DNA of 64,000 nt from Pantoea septica (GCF_002095575.1 NZ_MLJJ01000007.1:62001-126000), one strand, 5' to 3'. Positions 33,262-42,063 are shown, numbered from the stretch's first letter. The notes: generated by a model from the letters alone, not told the origin. Program-made: numbers and translations.

Positions 33262-33587
33262 TGGAACAATTACAACGCCTGGCCGAAGCTGTTGCGGACG
33301 CTTACCTTCGTAATCGGCTCCGAGAGCATGGGAATACTCAGTTTTCGCATGACGGAAAAACAGGTGAAATTCGCCGTGATTTACTGGCGTCCGGGCTGGT
33401 GGATAACTGCGTTTATGCTGCCCGAAATAGCGGCAAGGCCGATTATGAACAGGAGGCATACTCAATGCTAATGGAGATGATTTCTCTGGACGGCAGAGAG
33501 TACCGGGTAACAGACCACGGCCTGAACGTAATCGAACATATGCATCGCATAGCGCTGGTTAAAGCCACGCCCCGCGTCAATCATTAA
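33261..33587 (+). CDS. Small protein upstream of the tape measure gene
   Basis: A 108-residue protein: MEQLQRLAEAVADAYLRNRLREHG, then a mixed alpha-beta part. AGGAGG precedes the ATG, which is coupled to the preceding gene. It ends nine bases before the tape measure ATG and may be a chaperone or regulator for that module. No family is recognised. Confidence 0.55.
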   Translation: MEQLQRLAEAVADAYLRNRLREHGNTQFSHDGKTGEIRRDLLASGLVDNCVYAARNSGKADYEQEAYSMLMEMISLDGREYRVTDHGLNVIEHMHRIALVKATPRVNH

Positions 33588-33596
33588 GGGGGATGA

Positions 33597-36170
33597 ATGG
33601 CTGATACCAAATTAGGGGGCGTCTATTACGAAGTTGATATTGATCTGGAGAAGGCCCTTGAAGCAAATCAGCAACTCAAGCGAGAGCTGAAGGCACTAAG
33701 TGACAATGCCAAGAACTCCGCAGGTGGAATCAAAACGCTTGAGACACAGGCCAAAACCACTGCCACAGCGGTCAACCAAGCCACTAAAGCAGGAGGCGCT
33801 TTCCGCAGCCAGTTCCAGCAAGCCGGTTATCAGATTCAGGATTTCATCGTACAGGTTCAGGGCGGACAATCTGCACTGGTCGCTTTCAGTCAGCAAGGTT
33901 CTCAATTGGCGGGAGCATTTGGCCCAGGTGGTGCCATTGTGGGCGCGGTGATTGCTTTGGGTACAGTAATCGCAGGCACGTTAATTACCGCTTTAAACGG
34001 CGGTAAAAACGCAATGGATGCTCTCCGAGAAGCAGCAGACGCAATGGATAAGGTGATCACCATTTCACAAAATGGGGTAGCCGCGCTGTCAGATAAGTAT
34101 GCAAATCTTGCCAGGGTAAACGCAGAAGTTGCCACGCTGATGAGAAATCAGGTGCTGCTGGAATACAACCAGGCAATGACGAAGGTTTCAAAGACTATAT
34201 CTGATACCACCAGCGAGTTTTTCTCCTTTGGCGATACAGCTAAAGCCGCACTGTCTGGCGGCACAGTCAGTGTTAAGTTGCTTAGCACTATCCTTGACGC
34301 CGCTGAAGTCAAAACCAATAACTTCACCGATGCGTTCAATGAGATAAGCAAAAGCAGCATTGCGAACGAAGCGACTATCTCAACATTTACAAACACCGTT
34401 GGGGCATTATCTTCCCGGCTGGGTATTACTGATCAAGCTGCTTTTGAACTGGCAAAACAGCTGAATGACCTAAGTAAAAACCCTTCTCCACAGGCATTAA
34501 CTACCTTAGCTATTCGCCTGCAAAATATGACCTCATCTAGCAAGGAGGGACAGGAACAAATCACCAGTCTGTCTAAGACGTTAGTAGGATTAGCTGTAGA
34601 AGCTACCAACGCTAAATTAAACATGGATAGCCTCAAGCGCACCACTGACAACCTAACTGACGGGCAGAAAAACCTGTTAAAGCAGGCAGAACGAAACCTC
34701 TCGCTGTCAAAACTTCAGGGAGAAGCTCGCGCCCGACTCGCAGCCCAATATGCTGCTGAAGATGCAGGATTTGCTAAAGACGACCCTCACGCCAAAAAGA
34801 CGGAAGATGATGCGGCCGCCACTTATAAAAATTTAGAAGCGACGAAGCAGCTTAACTCTGAGCAGAAGAAATCAGCCGGCCAGGCATCCCGTAATGCTCA
34901 GGTACTGGAACAGTATCGGCAAAAGGCCGAGCTTTCTGCTGATTCGGTTGATGGACTATCCCGTGCTCAGGCAGTTCTTCAGGCACGTCAGAAACTGGTA
35001 AACCCTACACCAGCTCAAATAGCGCAGGTAGAGAAGGATGCTGGCGCAGCGTGGGATAAAGCCGCCGCAATACGCGCTCAGGCAGCGGCTATGAAGCTAA
35101 TCCCGGAGCAGGCAGAGAACACTCGATACAAACAAGATGTTGCCGATCTCAAAACCGCCCTGGAACAAAAGACCATCACACAGAAGCAGCACGACACGGC
35201 TGCCGAGCAGATGGAGCAACAGCACCAGGTAAATTTAGCCCGAATAAGGGCCACGCAGAACGTCGGAGTTACCCCACTGCAGGAAGCACAAGGCGCTATC
35301 GATCCTGTTCAGGCAATGGCTAATGAGAACGCCAAAAAGCTCGCATTAATACAGGAGTTCGAAACCGCTAAGGGGCAAATCACCCTCAATGGTCTGGCAT
35401 TGATGAATGCTGCTAACACGCAGTATGAGCAACAGCGCATCGCTGCTCAGTGGGAGATATACCGCAACCAGAGCGCCGCTAACAGCCTGCTGGCTGACGC
35501 GGTTGATTCTCTTCAAGGTGGCGCGACAAATGCCATTACCGGCCTTCTGAATGGCACTCAGAGCCTTAGTGAAGCATTCGCCAACATCGGAAGCACGATC
35601 CTCAACAGCGTTGTGAGTGGGCTGGTGGAGATGGGCCTACAGTATGTGAAAAACATGGTTATGGGGCAGGTGGCGGCATCAGCGGCACTTGGAGCAACAG
35701 CAACTCAGGCTACTGCCGCTGCGGGCATGTGGGGACCAGCAGCTGTGAGCGCCTCTATCGCCACTATGGGTACAGCCTCAACTGTTGGCACAACGGCCTA
35801 CTCAACCGCATTGATGGCTTCCAAAGGGCTGGCAGTAGCTGGAGCCCGTGAGCATGGCGGGCCTGTTCTGGCTAACTCAATGTACCGGGTAGGTGAAGGC
35901 GGTAAGCCCGAAATCTTCAAGGCGTCTAACGGCAGCCAGTACATGATCCCGGGTGATAACGGCTCTGTTATCAGCAATAAGGATATTGGCAACGCTAATG
36001 GTAGTGGTGGTGTGAGCCTGGAAGTCAATTTCAACATCACTACCACTAACGGTATTGATGAAGCCACACAGAAGCAAATGGCCCAGCAAATGGAAATAGT
36101 TGCCCTGAAAGTCGCGCGGGAGCAAAGCACGCGTGATGGGGGCTTTCTTCAAAAGCGGATTAGGAAGTAA
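33597..36170 (+). CDS. Tail tape measure-like protein
   Basis: An 857-residue protein with tape measure features. It has a long helical, Ala/Gln-rich body, a hydrophobic Gly-rich membrane-active stretch near residues 95-140 (QGSQLAGAFGPGGAIVGAVIALGTVIAGTLI), and coiled-coil blocks. The C-terminal region ends with GLAVAGAREHGGPVLANSMYRVGEGGKPEIF, common in tape measures of long-tailed phages. In phages this sets tail length and delivers DNA. Here it stands in a P4-type satellite without other tail or head genes, which is unusual. Confidence 0.82.
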   Translation: MADTKLGGVYYEVDIDLEKALEANQQLKRELKALSDNAKNSAGGIKTLETQAKTTATAVNQATKAGGAFRSQFQQAGYQIQDFIVQVQGGQSALVAFSQQGSQLAGAFGPGGAIVGAVIALGTVIAGTLITALNGGKNAMDALREAADAMDKVITISQNGVAALSDKYANLARVNAEVATLMRNQVLLEYNQAMTKVSKTISDTTSEFFSFGDTAKAALSGGTVSVKLLSTILDAAEVKTNNFTDAFNEISKSSIANEATISTFTNTVGALSSRLGITDQAAFELAKQLNDLSKNPSPQALTTLAIRLQNMTSSSKEGQEQITSLSKTLVGLAVEATNAKLNMDSLKRTTDNLTDGQKNLLKQAERNLSLSKLQGEARARLAAQYAAEDAGFAKDDPHAKKTEDDAAATYKNLEATKQLNSEQKKSAGQASRNAQVLEQYRQKAELSADSVDGLSRAQAVLQARQKLVNPTPAQIAQVEKDAGAAWDKAAAIRAQAAAMKLIPEQAENTRYKQDVADLKTALEQKTITQKQHDTAAEQMEQQHQVNLARIRATQNVGVTPLQEAQGAIDPVQAMANENAKKLALIQEFETAKGQITLNGLALMNAANTQYEQQRIAAQWEIYRNQSAANSLLADAVDSLQGGATNAITGLLNGTQSLSEAFANIGSTILNSVVSGLVEMGLQYVKNMVMGQVAASAALGATATQATAAAGMWGPAAVSASIATMGTASTVGTTAYSTALMASKGLAVAGAREHGGPVLANSMYRVGEGGKPEIFKASNGSQYMIPGDNGSVISNKDIGNANGSGGVSLEVNFNITTTNGIDEATQKQMAQQMEIVALKVAREQSTRDGGFLQKRIRK

Positions 36171-36251
36171 TTGAACGGTCGCAGGGACGCGATCATGTTG
36201 AGTTTGGTCAAGGTGAAACGGGTATGAGAAATAGCGAAAGGTGGCAGACAG

Positions 36252-36686
36252 ATGCCTGACAGCACGAAAGAACAGGCCAGCCGTGATAAAGGCGGCAAAT
36301 GGAAGAAAGGCGCATCGGGTAATCCCGGTGGGCGCAGCAGCAAAGCAGCTGAACTGAGGCGTGTGCTGGAAGGTGGCGCTGATGATGCTGTGAAAACCAT
36401 CATGGACGCGGCTAAAGAAGGCGATATGGCTGCTTGTCGCCTCATCCTGGACAGAGTTGTCCCGCCGAGTAAGCCGGTTTATCAGCCTGTTTCGTTTGAG
36501 CTGGACGACAGCGATTTACCTGCAGCAGCCCGTTCGGTAATTAAGGCGATAGCCGCGGGAGAACTGCCGGCCGACCAAGGGAAAATGATTCTGGATGGCC
36601 TGGCGAACATGGCGAAGATTATCGAAATTACAGAACTGGCTGAGCGTGTAGCTGAGCTGGAGAAAGCACAGGAGAGCGGACAATGA
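36252..36686 (+). CDS. DUF5681 domain protein
   Basis: A 144-residue protein. GKWKKGASGNPGGRSSKAAELRRVLE is the DUF5681 start, a short DNA-binding-like domain often found in phage proteins related to packaging. VVPPSKPVYQPVSFELDDSDLPAAARSVI and a C-terminal coiled coil (LAERVAELEKAQ) follow. It overlaps the next gene by four bases. A terminase-small-subunit-like role is possible but unproven. Confidence 0.75.
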   Translation: MPDSTKEQASRDKGGKWKKGASGNPGGRSSKAAELRRVLEGGADDAVKTIMDAAKEGDMAACRLILDRVVPPSKPVYQPVSFELDDSDLPAAARSVIKAIAAGELPADQGKMILDGLANMAKIIEITELAERVAELEKAQESGQ

Positions 36687-36901
36687 GCCTGTTAAGACGA
36701 ATTGAAGCACTGGAAGCCACCAGCAGCGCCCAGACCAACAGCGGCGGCCCTGATGAAATATGGTTAATCGGTGTTAGCCCTGACGGTTCACGCGAGTGTA
36801 GGGGCGGCTGGGTCAAGGATGAAGGGCTTTTCCGCAACGCCACAGCTGAAGAAGCACAGCGACATAATCAGCTTATCCTGCAGTGGGATCATCATGGGTA
36901 G
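36683..36901 (+). CDS. Small coiled-coil protein 1 of 3
   Basis: A 72-residue protein. MSLLRRIEALEATSS is a short N-terminal coiled coil, followed by an acidic domain (DEIWLIGVSPDGSRECRGGW). It overlaps the DUF5681 stop and the next start. The next two products begin in the same manner, so the three may be duplicated. Confidence 0.6.
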   Translation: MSLLRRIEALEATSSAQTNSGGPDEIWLIGVSPDGSRECRGGWVKDEGLFRNATAEEAQRHNQLILQWDHHG

Positions 36902-37112
36902 CCTGCTGGCGCGACTGAACCGGCTGGAAAAGACCATGACGCCCAAGGATGGCGATACACAGGTGATTTCAGCCCTGATGGATGAGTTAGCAGGCAATGC
37001 CCCTGCAGGAGTGTATGAGAGGGCCATAGAGCGCCTGTCACTGCGCGGGCATAACTTCCCGCAGTCACCAGAACTGAGAGTGTTGCTAATGGGCGGTAAC
37101 GATGAACATTAA
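36894..37112 (+). CDS. Small coiled-coil protein 2 of 3
   Basis: A 72-residue protein from MGSLLARLNRLEKTMTPKD. The start lies eight bases inside the preceding gene; a longer upstream frame is a shadow of that gene. The body is helical (VYERAIERLSLRGHNFP). Function unknown. Confidence 0.6.
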   Translation: MGSLLARLNRLEKTMTPKDGDTQVISALMDELAGNAPAGVYERAIERLSLRGHNFPQSPELRVLLMGGNDEH

Positions 37113-37326
37113 AGCTCGCCTGGCTGCGCTGGAGAAGGTAGCTAGAGATAAAGGCAGCAAATCCATTGACGGGCCACAGCCACCCGTCAGAGCGGACTAT
37201 GTGCGCGAGGATGGCACCTTTGATCATGTTGGTTACAGAGCGGCGACTGACCAATGGAGCATCGAGGTATTTGGCAAGCCGTTGGCGCTGGTGGCCGAAG
37301 AGATCGCAGAAGCTGAGGATTTCTAA
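37102..37326 (+). CDS. Small coiled-coil protein 3 of 3
   Basis: A 74-residue protein, MNIKARLAALEKVARDKG then DYVREDGTFDHVGYRAATDQW. It starts 11 bases inside the previous gene and ends six bases before the DUF6246-like gene. Function unknown. Confidence 0.6.
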   Translation: MNIKARLAALEKVARDKGSKSIDGPQPPVRADYVREDGTFDHVGYRAATDQWSIEVFGKPLALVAEEIAEAEDF

Positions 37327-37331
37327 CTGAC

Positions 37332-38006
37332 ATGACACCATTGAAAGAGATTGGCGAATGCCTGGTAATTGACGGCGATGATGAATACTTTTTCCGTCCG
37401 TCCCTGATAGCCATGTCGAGTATTGGTGAGCCCGGCGAGATTGTTTCAACGTTCCATGCGCTACACAGCAACGAGGCAACGACATTACTGCGCCGAGCCT
37501 ATGATGCTTATGGAGCCATTCCCCACTGGGTGACCGAGTACGCTAAGCGGCCTGAGTTCACCAAGCCAGCAATATATGCCGCTATGGATGTGTTAACCGC
37601 CTGCTGTAATCGTGACGCTTCACCGCTGGTGGGTGTGCTGGTGCCGAGCAAAACCAAAAAGCGAACCTTCCTGCATCGTCGCGGAAAGATGCCAGCCACA
37701 GACATGATTATCTTTGCGCAGTCCCTGATGATACACGGCATTATCGGCAAGGCTAAAGTGCGCCGGCTTCAGCGCCATGAGGACGGGCAGACCACCAGCG
37801 AATTCAACGCATTCGAGTACATCAGCGCCGCTCGTAATCACTTTGGTATGAGCAGAGATGAAGCGGAACAGCTTACCATGACCGAGTTCACCATGCTGCT
37901 GGCGGCCAAGTATCCTGATCAGAAGGGCTTTACGCGGGAAGAGTACGAGCAGGTAGCTGATGATTATTTCGAGCGAAAGGCACGGAAGCTGGCCAAGGCT
38001 GCGTAA
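37332..38006 (+). CDS. DUF6246-like protein, tail-associated
   Basis: A 224-residue protein. IGECLVIDGDDEYFFRPSLIAMSSIGEPGEIVSTFHAL and the C-terminal NAFEYISAARNHFGMSRDEAEQLTMTEFTMLLAAKYP resemble DUF6246 proteins, which I associate with tail gene clusters. The C-terminal helix resembles tail assembly chaperone T-like domains. It would fit a partner of the tape measure protein, though here it lies downstream of it. Confidence 0.55.
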   Translation: MTPLKEIGECLVIDGDDEYFFRPSLIAMSSIGEPGEIVSTFHALHSNEATTLLRRAYDAYGAIPHWVTEYAKRPEFTKPAIYAAMDVLTACCNRDASPLVGVLVPSKTKKRTFLHRRGKMPATDMIIFAQSLMIHGIIGKAKVRRLQRHEDGQTTSEFNAFEYISAARNHFGMSRDEAEQLTMTEFTMLLAAKYPDQKGFTREEYEQVADDYFERKARKLAKAA

Positions 38007-38105
38007 GAAGTCAGTTGCTCTCGGGATGCCATGAAAAATACAAACGCAACAAGATGACCACTCCACCCAAAAGGTAGCGCCATCGGTGTTGATGGCGCAT
38101 ATATA

Positions 38106-38348
38106 TTACGCTGGCTTACCGTTGAAAGCCTTATTGCCAGCAATCGCAGCTTTGGCTTTAGCTTTTGGCAGAGGCTTACTAGCAATTACAGGAACGCGAT
38201 TAAGGATGAAGCGAACATCATCAGCATTCAGGGGAATCCCATTGTCTTGAAAAGTCCCGGCAATAGCGTTTGCCCCCATTCCTTCGCCATCCATTTCAAC
38301 AATACGATTAACATTGCCATGGAAAAAGATACTTTCTTTAACTTTCAT
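38106..38348 (-). CDS. Small protein with helix-turn-helix pattern, unknown function
   Basis: An 80-residue protein from MKVKESIFFHGNVNR, with GAGG before the ATG; a GTG nine bases upstream is less likely. GEGMGANAIAGTFQDNGIPLNADDVRFIL has the Gly and spacing of a resolvase-like helix-turn-helix. The C-terminus is Lys/Ala-rich. It is convergent with the tail module and divergent from the defence-like cassette. Confidence 0.5.
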   Translation of the reverse strand: MKVKESIFFHGNVNRIVEMDGEGMGANAIAGTFQDNGIPLNADDVRFILNRVPVIASKPLPKAKAKAAIAGNKAFNGKPA

Positions 38349-38765
38349 AGGTAGCACCTCGTTGAGAGTGTCATGGGAGTAAGAGCGCCTTACTCATACT
38401 AAATAAAAATGCGCTAAAGTGTACGAGTGTTTAAAATCCACACGATTAATTAATTTCTTTATAAGTGAATATCAATGAGTTACGAGGTTAATTACTAGTT
38501 TTTGGATAGTTAGTGCGCTGACACTGGTAGCCACATTCAGCATAAAGAGTGCCTGAACATTCACTGTAAACTGATGAGTACACAACCCTTGAACGATAGA
38601 CGATCGAGATGGCACCATAGCAGATTACCATTCAGACTATGAGCTCTTGTGTTCGTAGTTATATGCTGTATATTTAAACAGTATTAACTGTTTAAACGAT
38701 CAGTAACCAAATCTCTGCAAAAGATATTACATTAGGATTTTTCATATTAAACCGGATGTCTATCT
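38349..38765. other. AT-rich spacer with a degenerate copy of 41.16-41.28 kb
   Basis: No gene is convincing. Between about 38505 and 38620 the sequence follows the region around 41165-41280 at roughly 70 percent by eye: CAGCATAAAG-GCCTGA-TTCACTGTAAAC, then GATCGAGATG against ATTGAGATGAC. The 41.25-kb gene is thus represented here only by a decayed 5' end. Confidence 0.5.
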
Positions 38766-39809
38766 ATGCTATCGGAAAAGGCAGTTATTACTTTTTATAA
38801 TATCAATAAAGCTGGTTATTACGCACAAGGTAGTAAGCAACCAGCTTTTGGCGGTGTGTTGGAGACGCTGAGTGATTTGCAACGCTGGGCGAAGCCTAAA
38901 AAGTTAAAGCAGACAAAAACTTACGAGGCTAATGAAGAACGATATCCTTGCTATCTTGTGGATGCGAAAAAGAACGGTGATGACTGGGCTCTTCTGATGT
39001 GGAATGAAATTCCTTCTAATGGTCAACAGGTGCCTTCAATAAGTGAAACAGCTCAATTCGGAGCTGATCCTGAAGTTATTCTGAACCCTTTACAGCAGGG
39101 CAGCATTCCCGGCTACGCCACTTATTTCTGGTTGCTTCCAGACAAGAACCTTTTGGCAACGGTACGACTTCATAACAAACTAACTTCGCAGGCTTCCCTG
39201 CAGTATTACCTTCAGTGTTTTCTTAAACAGTCCTCTCAGCATGTTGTGTCTAAACCCTTCACGAATGAAGACGGAAGCGTTGAAGTCCAGATAACAGGAT
39301 ACAAAAGCGACCCTTCAGATCCTGATGAAGAGAAAAAGCACTACAACCCCAGATTTAGTTCCAGCTTGGTTAGGAATGGAGGAAAGCATGAGGTCATACG
39401 ACAGAATGCCGAGAAAATTAAGAAAATTGAGAGGGTTGTTGAGCTTGACTTAGCTAAACCAGAGCAGCTTGGCTTATGGCAAAAAATGCTTCAGGTTGTC
39501 CATTTAGATGCCCCTCAAGGTGCAGGGATCAGTACTAAAGTCAGATATACAGTAGCACCAGACATCACGCTCAAAGATGTCAACGCAATGATTGACGACT
39601 GGGAAGCTGACCCAAGCGAGGTTAACGATTACGGCTTCTATTTCGAAGGTGAAACCAATAAGCCATACTGGTTAAGTAAATCGCTTGCCCGTATGGATTT
39701 TGAGCTAGAGCTTGAGCGAGAAAACGTAGAATTTGTACAGCTGGAATCTCTGCTGAACGATTTAGTGAAGAAGAAAAATACTATCTTAAAAGGTGCCGGA
39801 TTGTTATGA
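38766..39809 (+). CDS. Soluble component of a two-gene defence-like cassette
   Basis: A 347-residue soluble protein. The N-terminal part (VITFYNINKAGYYAQG, LQRWAKPKKL, CYLVDAKKNGDDWALLMWNE) is followed by a beta-rich piece GYATYFWLLPDKNLLATVRLHNKL and a C-terminal helical domain ending in a coiled coil (LELERENVEFVQLESLLNDLVKKK). Its stop overlaps the ATG of a four-TM protein (ATGA). A soluble sensor plus small multi-TM effector is the plan of lambda RexA-RexB and of Kiwa. No family match is certain, and defence is inferred from layout and location. Confidence 0.45.
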   Translation: MLSEKAVITFYNINKAGYYAQGSKQPAFGGVLETLSDLQRWAKPKKLKQTKTYEANEERYPCYLVDAKKNGDDWALLMWNEIPSNGQQVPSISETAQFGADPEVILNPLQQGSIPGYATYFWLLPDKNLLATVRLHNKLTSQASLQYYLQCFLKQSSQHVVSKPFTNEDGSVEVQITGYKSDPSDPDEEKKHYNPRFSSSLVRNGGKHEVIRQNAEKIKKIERVVELDLAKPEQLGLWQKMLQVVHLDAPQGAGISTKVRYTVAPDITLKDVNAMIDDWEADPSEVNDYGFYFEGETNKPYWLSKSLARMDFELELERENVEFVQLESLLNDLVKKKNTILKGAGLL

Positions 39810-40312
39810 ATTTAAAAGCGGTCATAGGATTAACATGTATAGCAATTGTGCTTCTTGCGGGATACCTAGGAAGAAACGTTGCCTTTGTACTCCAATGGCC
39901 GCTATTTGAAGCACTTAGGACGACAGCATCAATTATTTTTGCTGTGGTAGGCGCTTGGTTTGCAATCATCTACCCTGAAAGGTTAAAAAAATCTTTTCGG
40001 GGAGGTACAGCTGAAAATAGTGGACCAGGCATACATAGACTATTCACTCCGATTGTTCACTCAACTGCGATCCTAGCCACAGTTCTAGTTACAGGCGTTG
40101 TGGCACCTTTGCTCAAACAATTTGATTGGGTATTGTCGCACCGAGAAATATTCCGAGGGCTATCCTATGGACTGCTGGTTTTTTTGACTTTATGGCAGCT
40201 TTTAACGGTTTTGTTTAGCTTAATCGGTCCAGACATGGTTAAACGTCATGTCTCGAAACAAGATCGGGCAGATGAGGCTGCAAATTCCGTATTGCCGGCC
40301 AAGAAGGAATAA
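39806..40312 (+). CDS. Four-TM partner of the defence-like cassette
   Basis: A 168-residue inner-membrane protein with four helices: about 5-22 (VIGLTCIAIVLLAGYLG), 36-56 (LRTTASIIFAVVGAWFAII), 84-104 (TAILATVLVTGVVAPLL) and 120-142 (SYGLLVFLTLWQLLTVLF). A short polar tail follows. The four-base overlap with the upstream gene implies fixed stoichiometry. RexB (lambda) and KwaA have comparable size and topology. It could depolarise the membrane on infection, which is inference. Confidence 0.5.
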   Translation: MNLKAVIGLTCIAIVLLAGYLGRNVAFVLQWPLFEALRTTASIIFAVVGAWFAIIYPERLKKSFRGGTAENSGPGIHRLFTPIVHSTAILATVLVTGVVAPLLKQFDWVLSHREIFRGLSYGLLVFLTLWQLLTVLFSLIGPDMVKRHVSKQDRADEAANSVLPAKKE

Positions 40313-40339
40313 AAATTATTGGTTCGTAATTTTGAGGCA

Positions 40340-40510
40340 AAACCTGCTTTTTTTCTTCCAAGCGCTATAAATATCCTTATCCTATGCCTTACCTGTCTTA
40401 GTCTGTAAACCAGCCTCATTAAGCCGTTCAGCGATGATGCGATCATTGTCAAAGCCTTGTGCGATTGTCTCTTTCACCACACTGATCACCGCCTGTTCAT
40501 CGTATGGCAA
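40340..40510 (-). pseudogene. Truncated copy of the 42.1-kb RHH/recombinase-like gene
   Basis: The minus strand reads LPYDEQAVISVVKETIAQGF, DNDRIIAERLNEAG and QTKTGKA, then TAG, then DKDIYSAWKKK. This parallels the C-terminal half of the intact gene at 42106-42540 (LPYDEQEVIRIIAETINQGF, DNGRIIAERLNDAG, GKAW-TKDIYSAWKRQ). The stop replaces the Trp codon. The N-terminal ribbon-helix-helix part is absent. Confidence 0.8.
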
Positions 40511-40537
40511 AGTTGCGCTGACAGTGTGGCAGTAGTA

Positions 40538-40972
40538 CTAATTTTTTCCTTTAAAGAGATCGTATTCATCCCATGCTGCAAAGCCTATTGGTCTCTTGGG
40601 CTCCTCAGGATTTAAACGCTTTTTCTTTATCAACAAAACATTAATCTGGCTGACGTGCTGTACTAGTTCAACAGGGCTACCATCTTCAAGTTGGCCTATG
40701 AAAGAAATAAGAGAGGGGTTCCAGTAGCCGATATCTGTAAAGTGGAATTCAATACTTCTGCCAAAGCTAGCTAATTGGCCGCCTACCTCGTGCTCGTTAT
40801 CGAGGTCACGGTGAAAGTCGTTTATCCAGCATATCAATCGACGGTGAAACTCATCTGCAAGATTGTGATTTTTAGGTGGGTGAATTACTGGGAGCCTGTT
40901 CATGTTGTCCATTATGGCTTGCATGTTTTCTAGGCCGGCGCTAGACAAGCCAAAAAGATTTTTATCAGTCAT
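40538..40972 (-). CDS. DUF6173 family protein
   Basis: A 144-residue protein. FHRRLICWINDFHRDLDNEHEVGGQLASFG, FHFTDIGYWNPSLISFIGQ and PVELVQHVSQINVLLI match the DUF6173 pattern. The family is widespread on mobile DNA and in phages; function unknown. It lies on the opposite strand just beyond the defence-like cassette. Confidence 0.75.
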   Translation of the reverse strand: MTDKNLFGLSSAGLENMQAIMDNMNRLPVIHPPKNHNLADEFHRRLICWINDFHRDLDNEHEVGGQLASFGRSIEFHFTDIGYWNPSLISFIGQLEDGSPVELVQHVSQINVLLIKKKRLNPEEPKRPIGFAAWDEYDLFKGKN

Positions 40973-41209
40973 CGCTCATCCTTATCAGAGTATAGAAGGG
41001 AACTCATTAATACAAAGAGATGTCCTGCCGCGAGCACCCTATTGATTTGAACGCCACGCTAGCGGCTATCGGGCTGGTTACAGTGAAAAGACCGCACCGA
41101 TTATCGCATACAGAACCCCATAAAACCTAATTTACAGGAGCGGATTGCACAACCAAAAGCTGAATGTAATGATCGCTAGTAGATTGACGCCACCAGCAGC
41201 ATTTAGCAT

Positions 41210-41240
41210 AAAAAAGGCCTGACGTTTACTGTAAACAGGC
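41210..41240 (-). terminator. Rho-independent terminator, minus strand
   Basis: On the minus strand GCCTG-TTTAC-N2-GTAAACGT-CAGGC is followed by CTTTTTT. It would end transcripts coming from the 207-residue membrane protein gene, making the plus-strand gene at 41250 antisense to that 3' end. Confidence 0.55.
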
Positions 41241-41249
41241 GGGTTAGAA

Positions 41250-41468
41250 ATGATTGACCGACGTACTATTGAGATGACGCTGCTACAGATTGCCCACCAG
41301 AATGGAGAGCCGTTGGACAGGCACACGCTTTACACAATCCGAAACGGAGTAGCACAGGCCCTACAGGCGAAAGAGCGCCACCGTCAAAGGATGGCAGCGT
41401 CAGAGTTCAAATGGCAGAAACCGGCTGGAAGAAGAAATATTAAGCGTCAGGGTGCAGATGATTATTGA
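41250..41468 (+). CDS. Small basic island protein, unknown function
   Basis: A 72-residue protein starting MIDRRTIEMTLLQIAHQNG and ending in a basic tail (WQKPAGRRNIKRQG). The helical N-terminus, RHTLYTIRNGVAQAL, could be a helix-turn-helix. It is convergent with the membrane protein gene, overlapping by 29 bp. A decayed copy of its start lies near 38.6 kb. Confidence 0.5.
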   Translation: MIDRRTIEMTLLQIAHQNGEPLDRHTLYTIRNGVAQALQAKERHRQRMAASEFKWQKPAGRRNIKRQGADDY

Positions 41469-42063
41469 GCGTCTTAATTAGAAGGACAGCTGTGTTCCCC
41501 AAGGAACCAATATCTGAAATCTGGTGTGCTTGGAAGGTTGTTAACTTGCCGATATTCATGGTTAGGGAAACATCAATACCATCGAGAACCAGCATAGACG
41601 TGGCATGGCTCTGTGAAGCTAAAGCTAGGGACAACTTCTCTATTTTGCTTGAATCCGCATCGCTAATGGTAACCGTTAAAGATTCAGGCTCAGAACCAAT
41701 GCGCCTTACGTAGGTATATGAAAGGGCATTTCCTGTAATTGAATAGTATTCCTGTTGATTGAATGGCGCCGAGGTTAGATCAAGCCTAAGCCATTCATTC
41801 TGCTTTGATAATGGATAGTTCCTGCGGTTTTTCTCGGCTTCCTTTTTGTCTAATCTGTAAAAGTTATAGCCAGCCAGAGTTAAGGCACAAATAAGCGATA
41901 TTCCCCCTCCGCTTCCTACGCCGCCATGGTGTGAGCAAGCTCCCTGTATACCAATTGAAGGTGACTGCCAGCCATCTGAACACCCACCACCCAATAAAGC
42001 TTTCATTCCAAAAAACACAGTAACAAACACAATACCTGGAACTAGCCAAAAGCGTTTTTTCAT
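41440..42063 (-). CDS. Membrane protein with CSDGW...GACSHHGGV motif
   Basis: A 207-residue protein. An N-terminal membrane helix (FWLVPGIVFVTVFFGMKALL) precedes a short outside loop with C-DGWQSPSIGIQGACSHHGGV. A second helix (ISLICALTLAGYNFY) follows, then a cytoplasmic domain of about 130 residues. The CSHHGGV motif recurs in small cell-envelope proteins of unknown function. It occupies the same relative slot as the soluble/TM cassette at 38.8-40.3 kb, so it may be alternative cargo. Confidence 0.55.
   Translation of the reverse strand: MKKRFWLVPGIVFVTVFFGMKALLGGGCSDGWQSPSIGIQGACSHHGGVGSGGGISLICALTLAGYNFYRLDKKEAEKNRRNYPLSKQNEWLRLDLTSAPFNQQEYYSITGNALSYTYVRRIGSEPESLTVTISDADSSKIEKLSLALASQSHATSMLVLDGIDVSLTMNIGKLTTFQAHQISDIGSLGNTAVLLIKTLNNHLHPDA

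Noticed and set aside
41132-41326. Minus-strand frame with a hydrophobic C-terminus (NLLAIITFSFWL)
   Set aside because: It spans a terminator hairpin and overlaps the start of the plus-strand 72-residue gene; at most it is a remnant.
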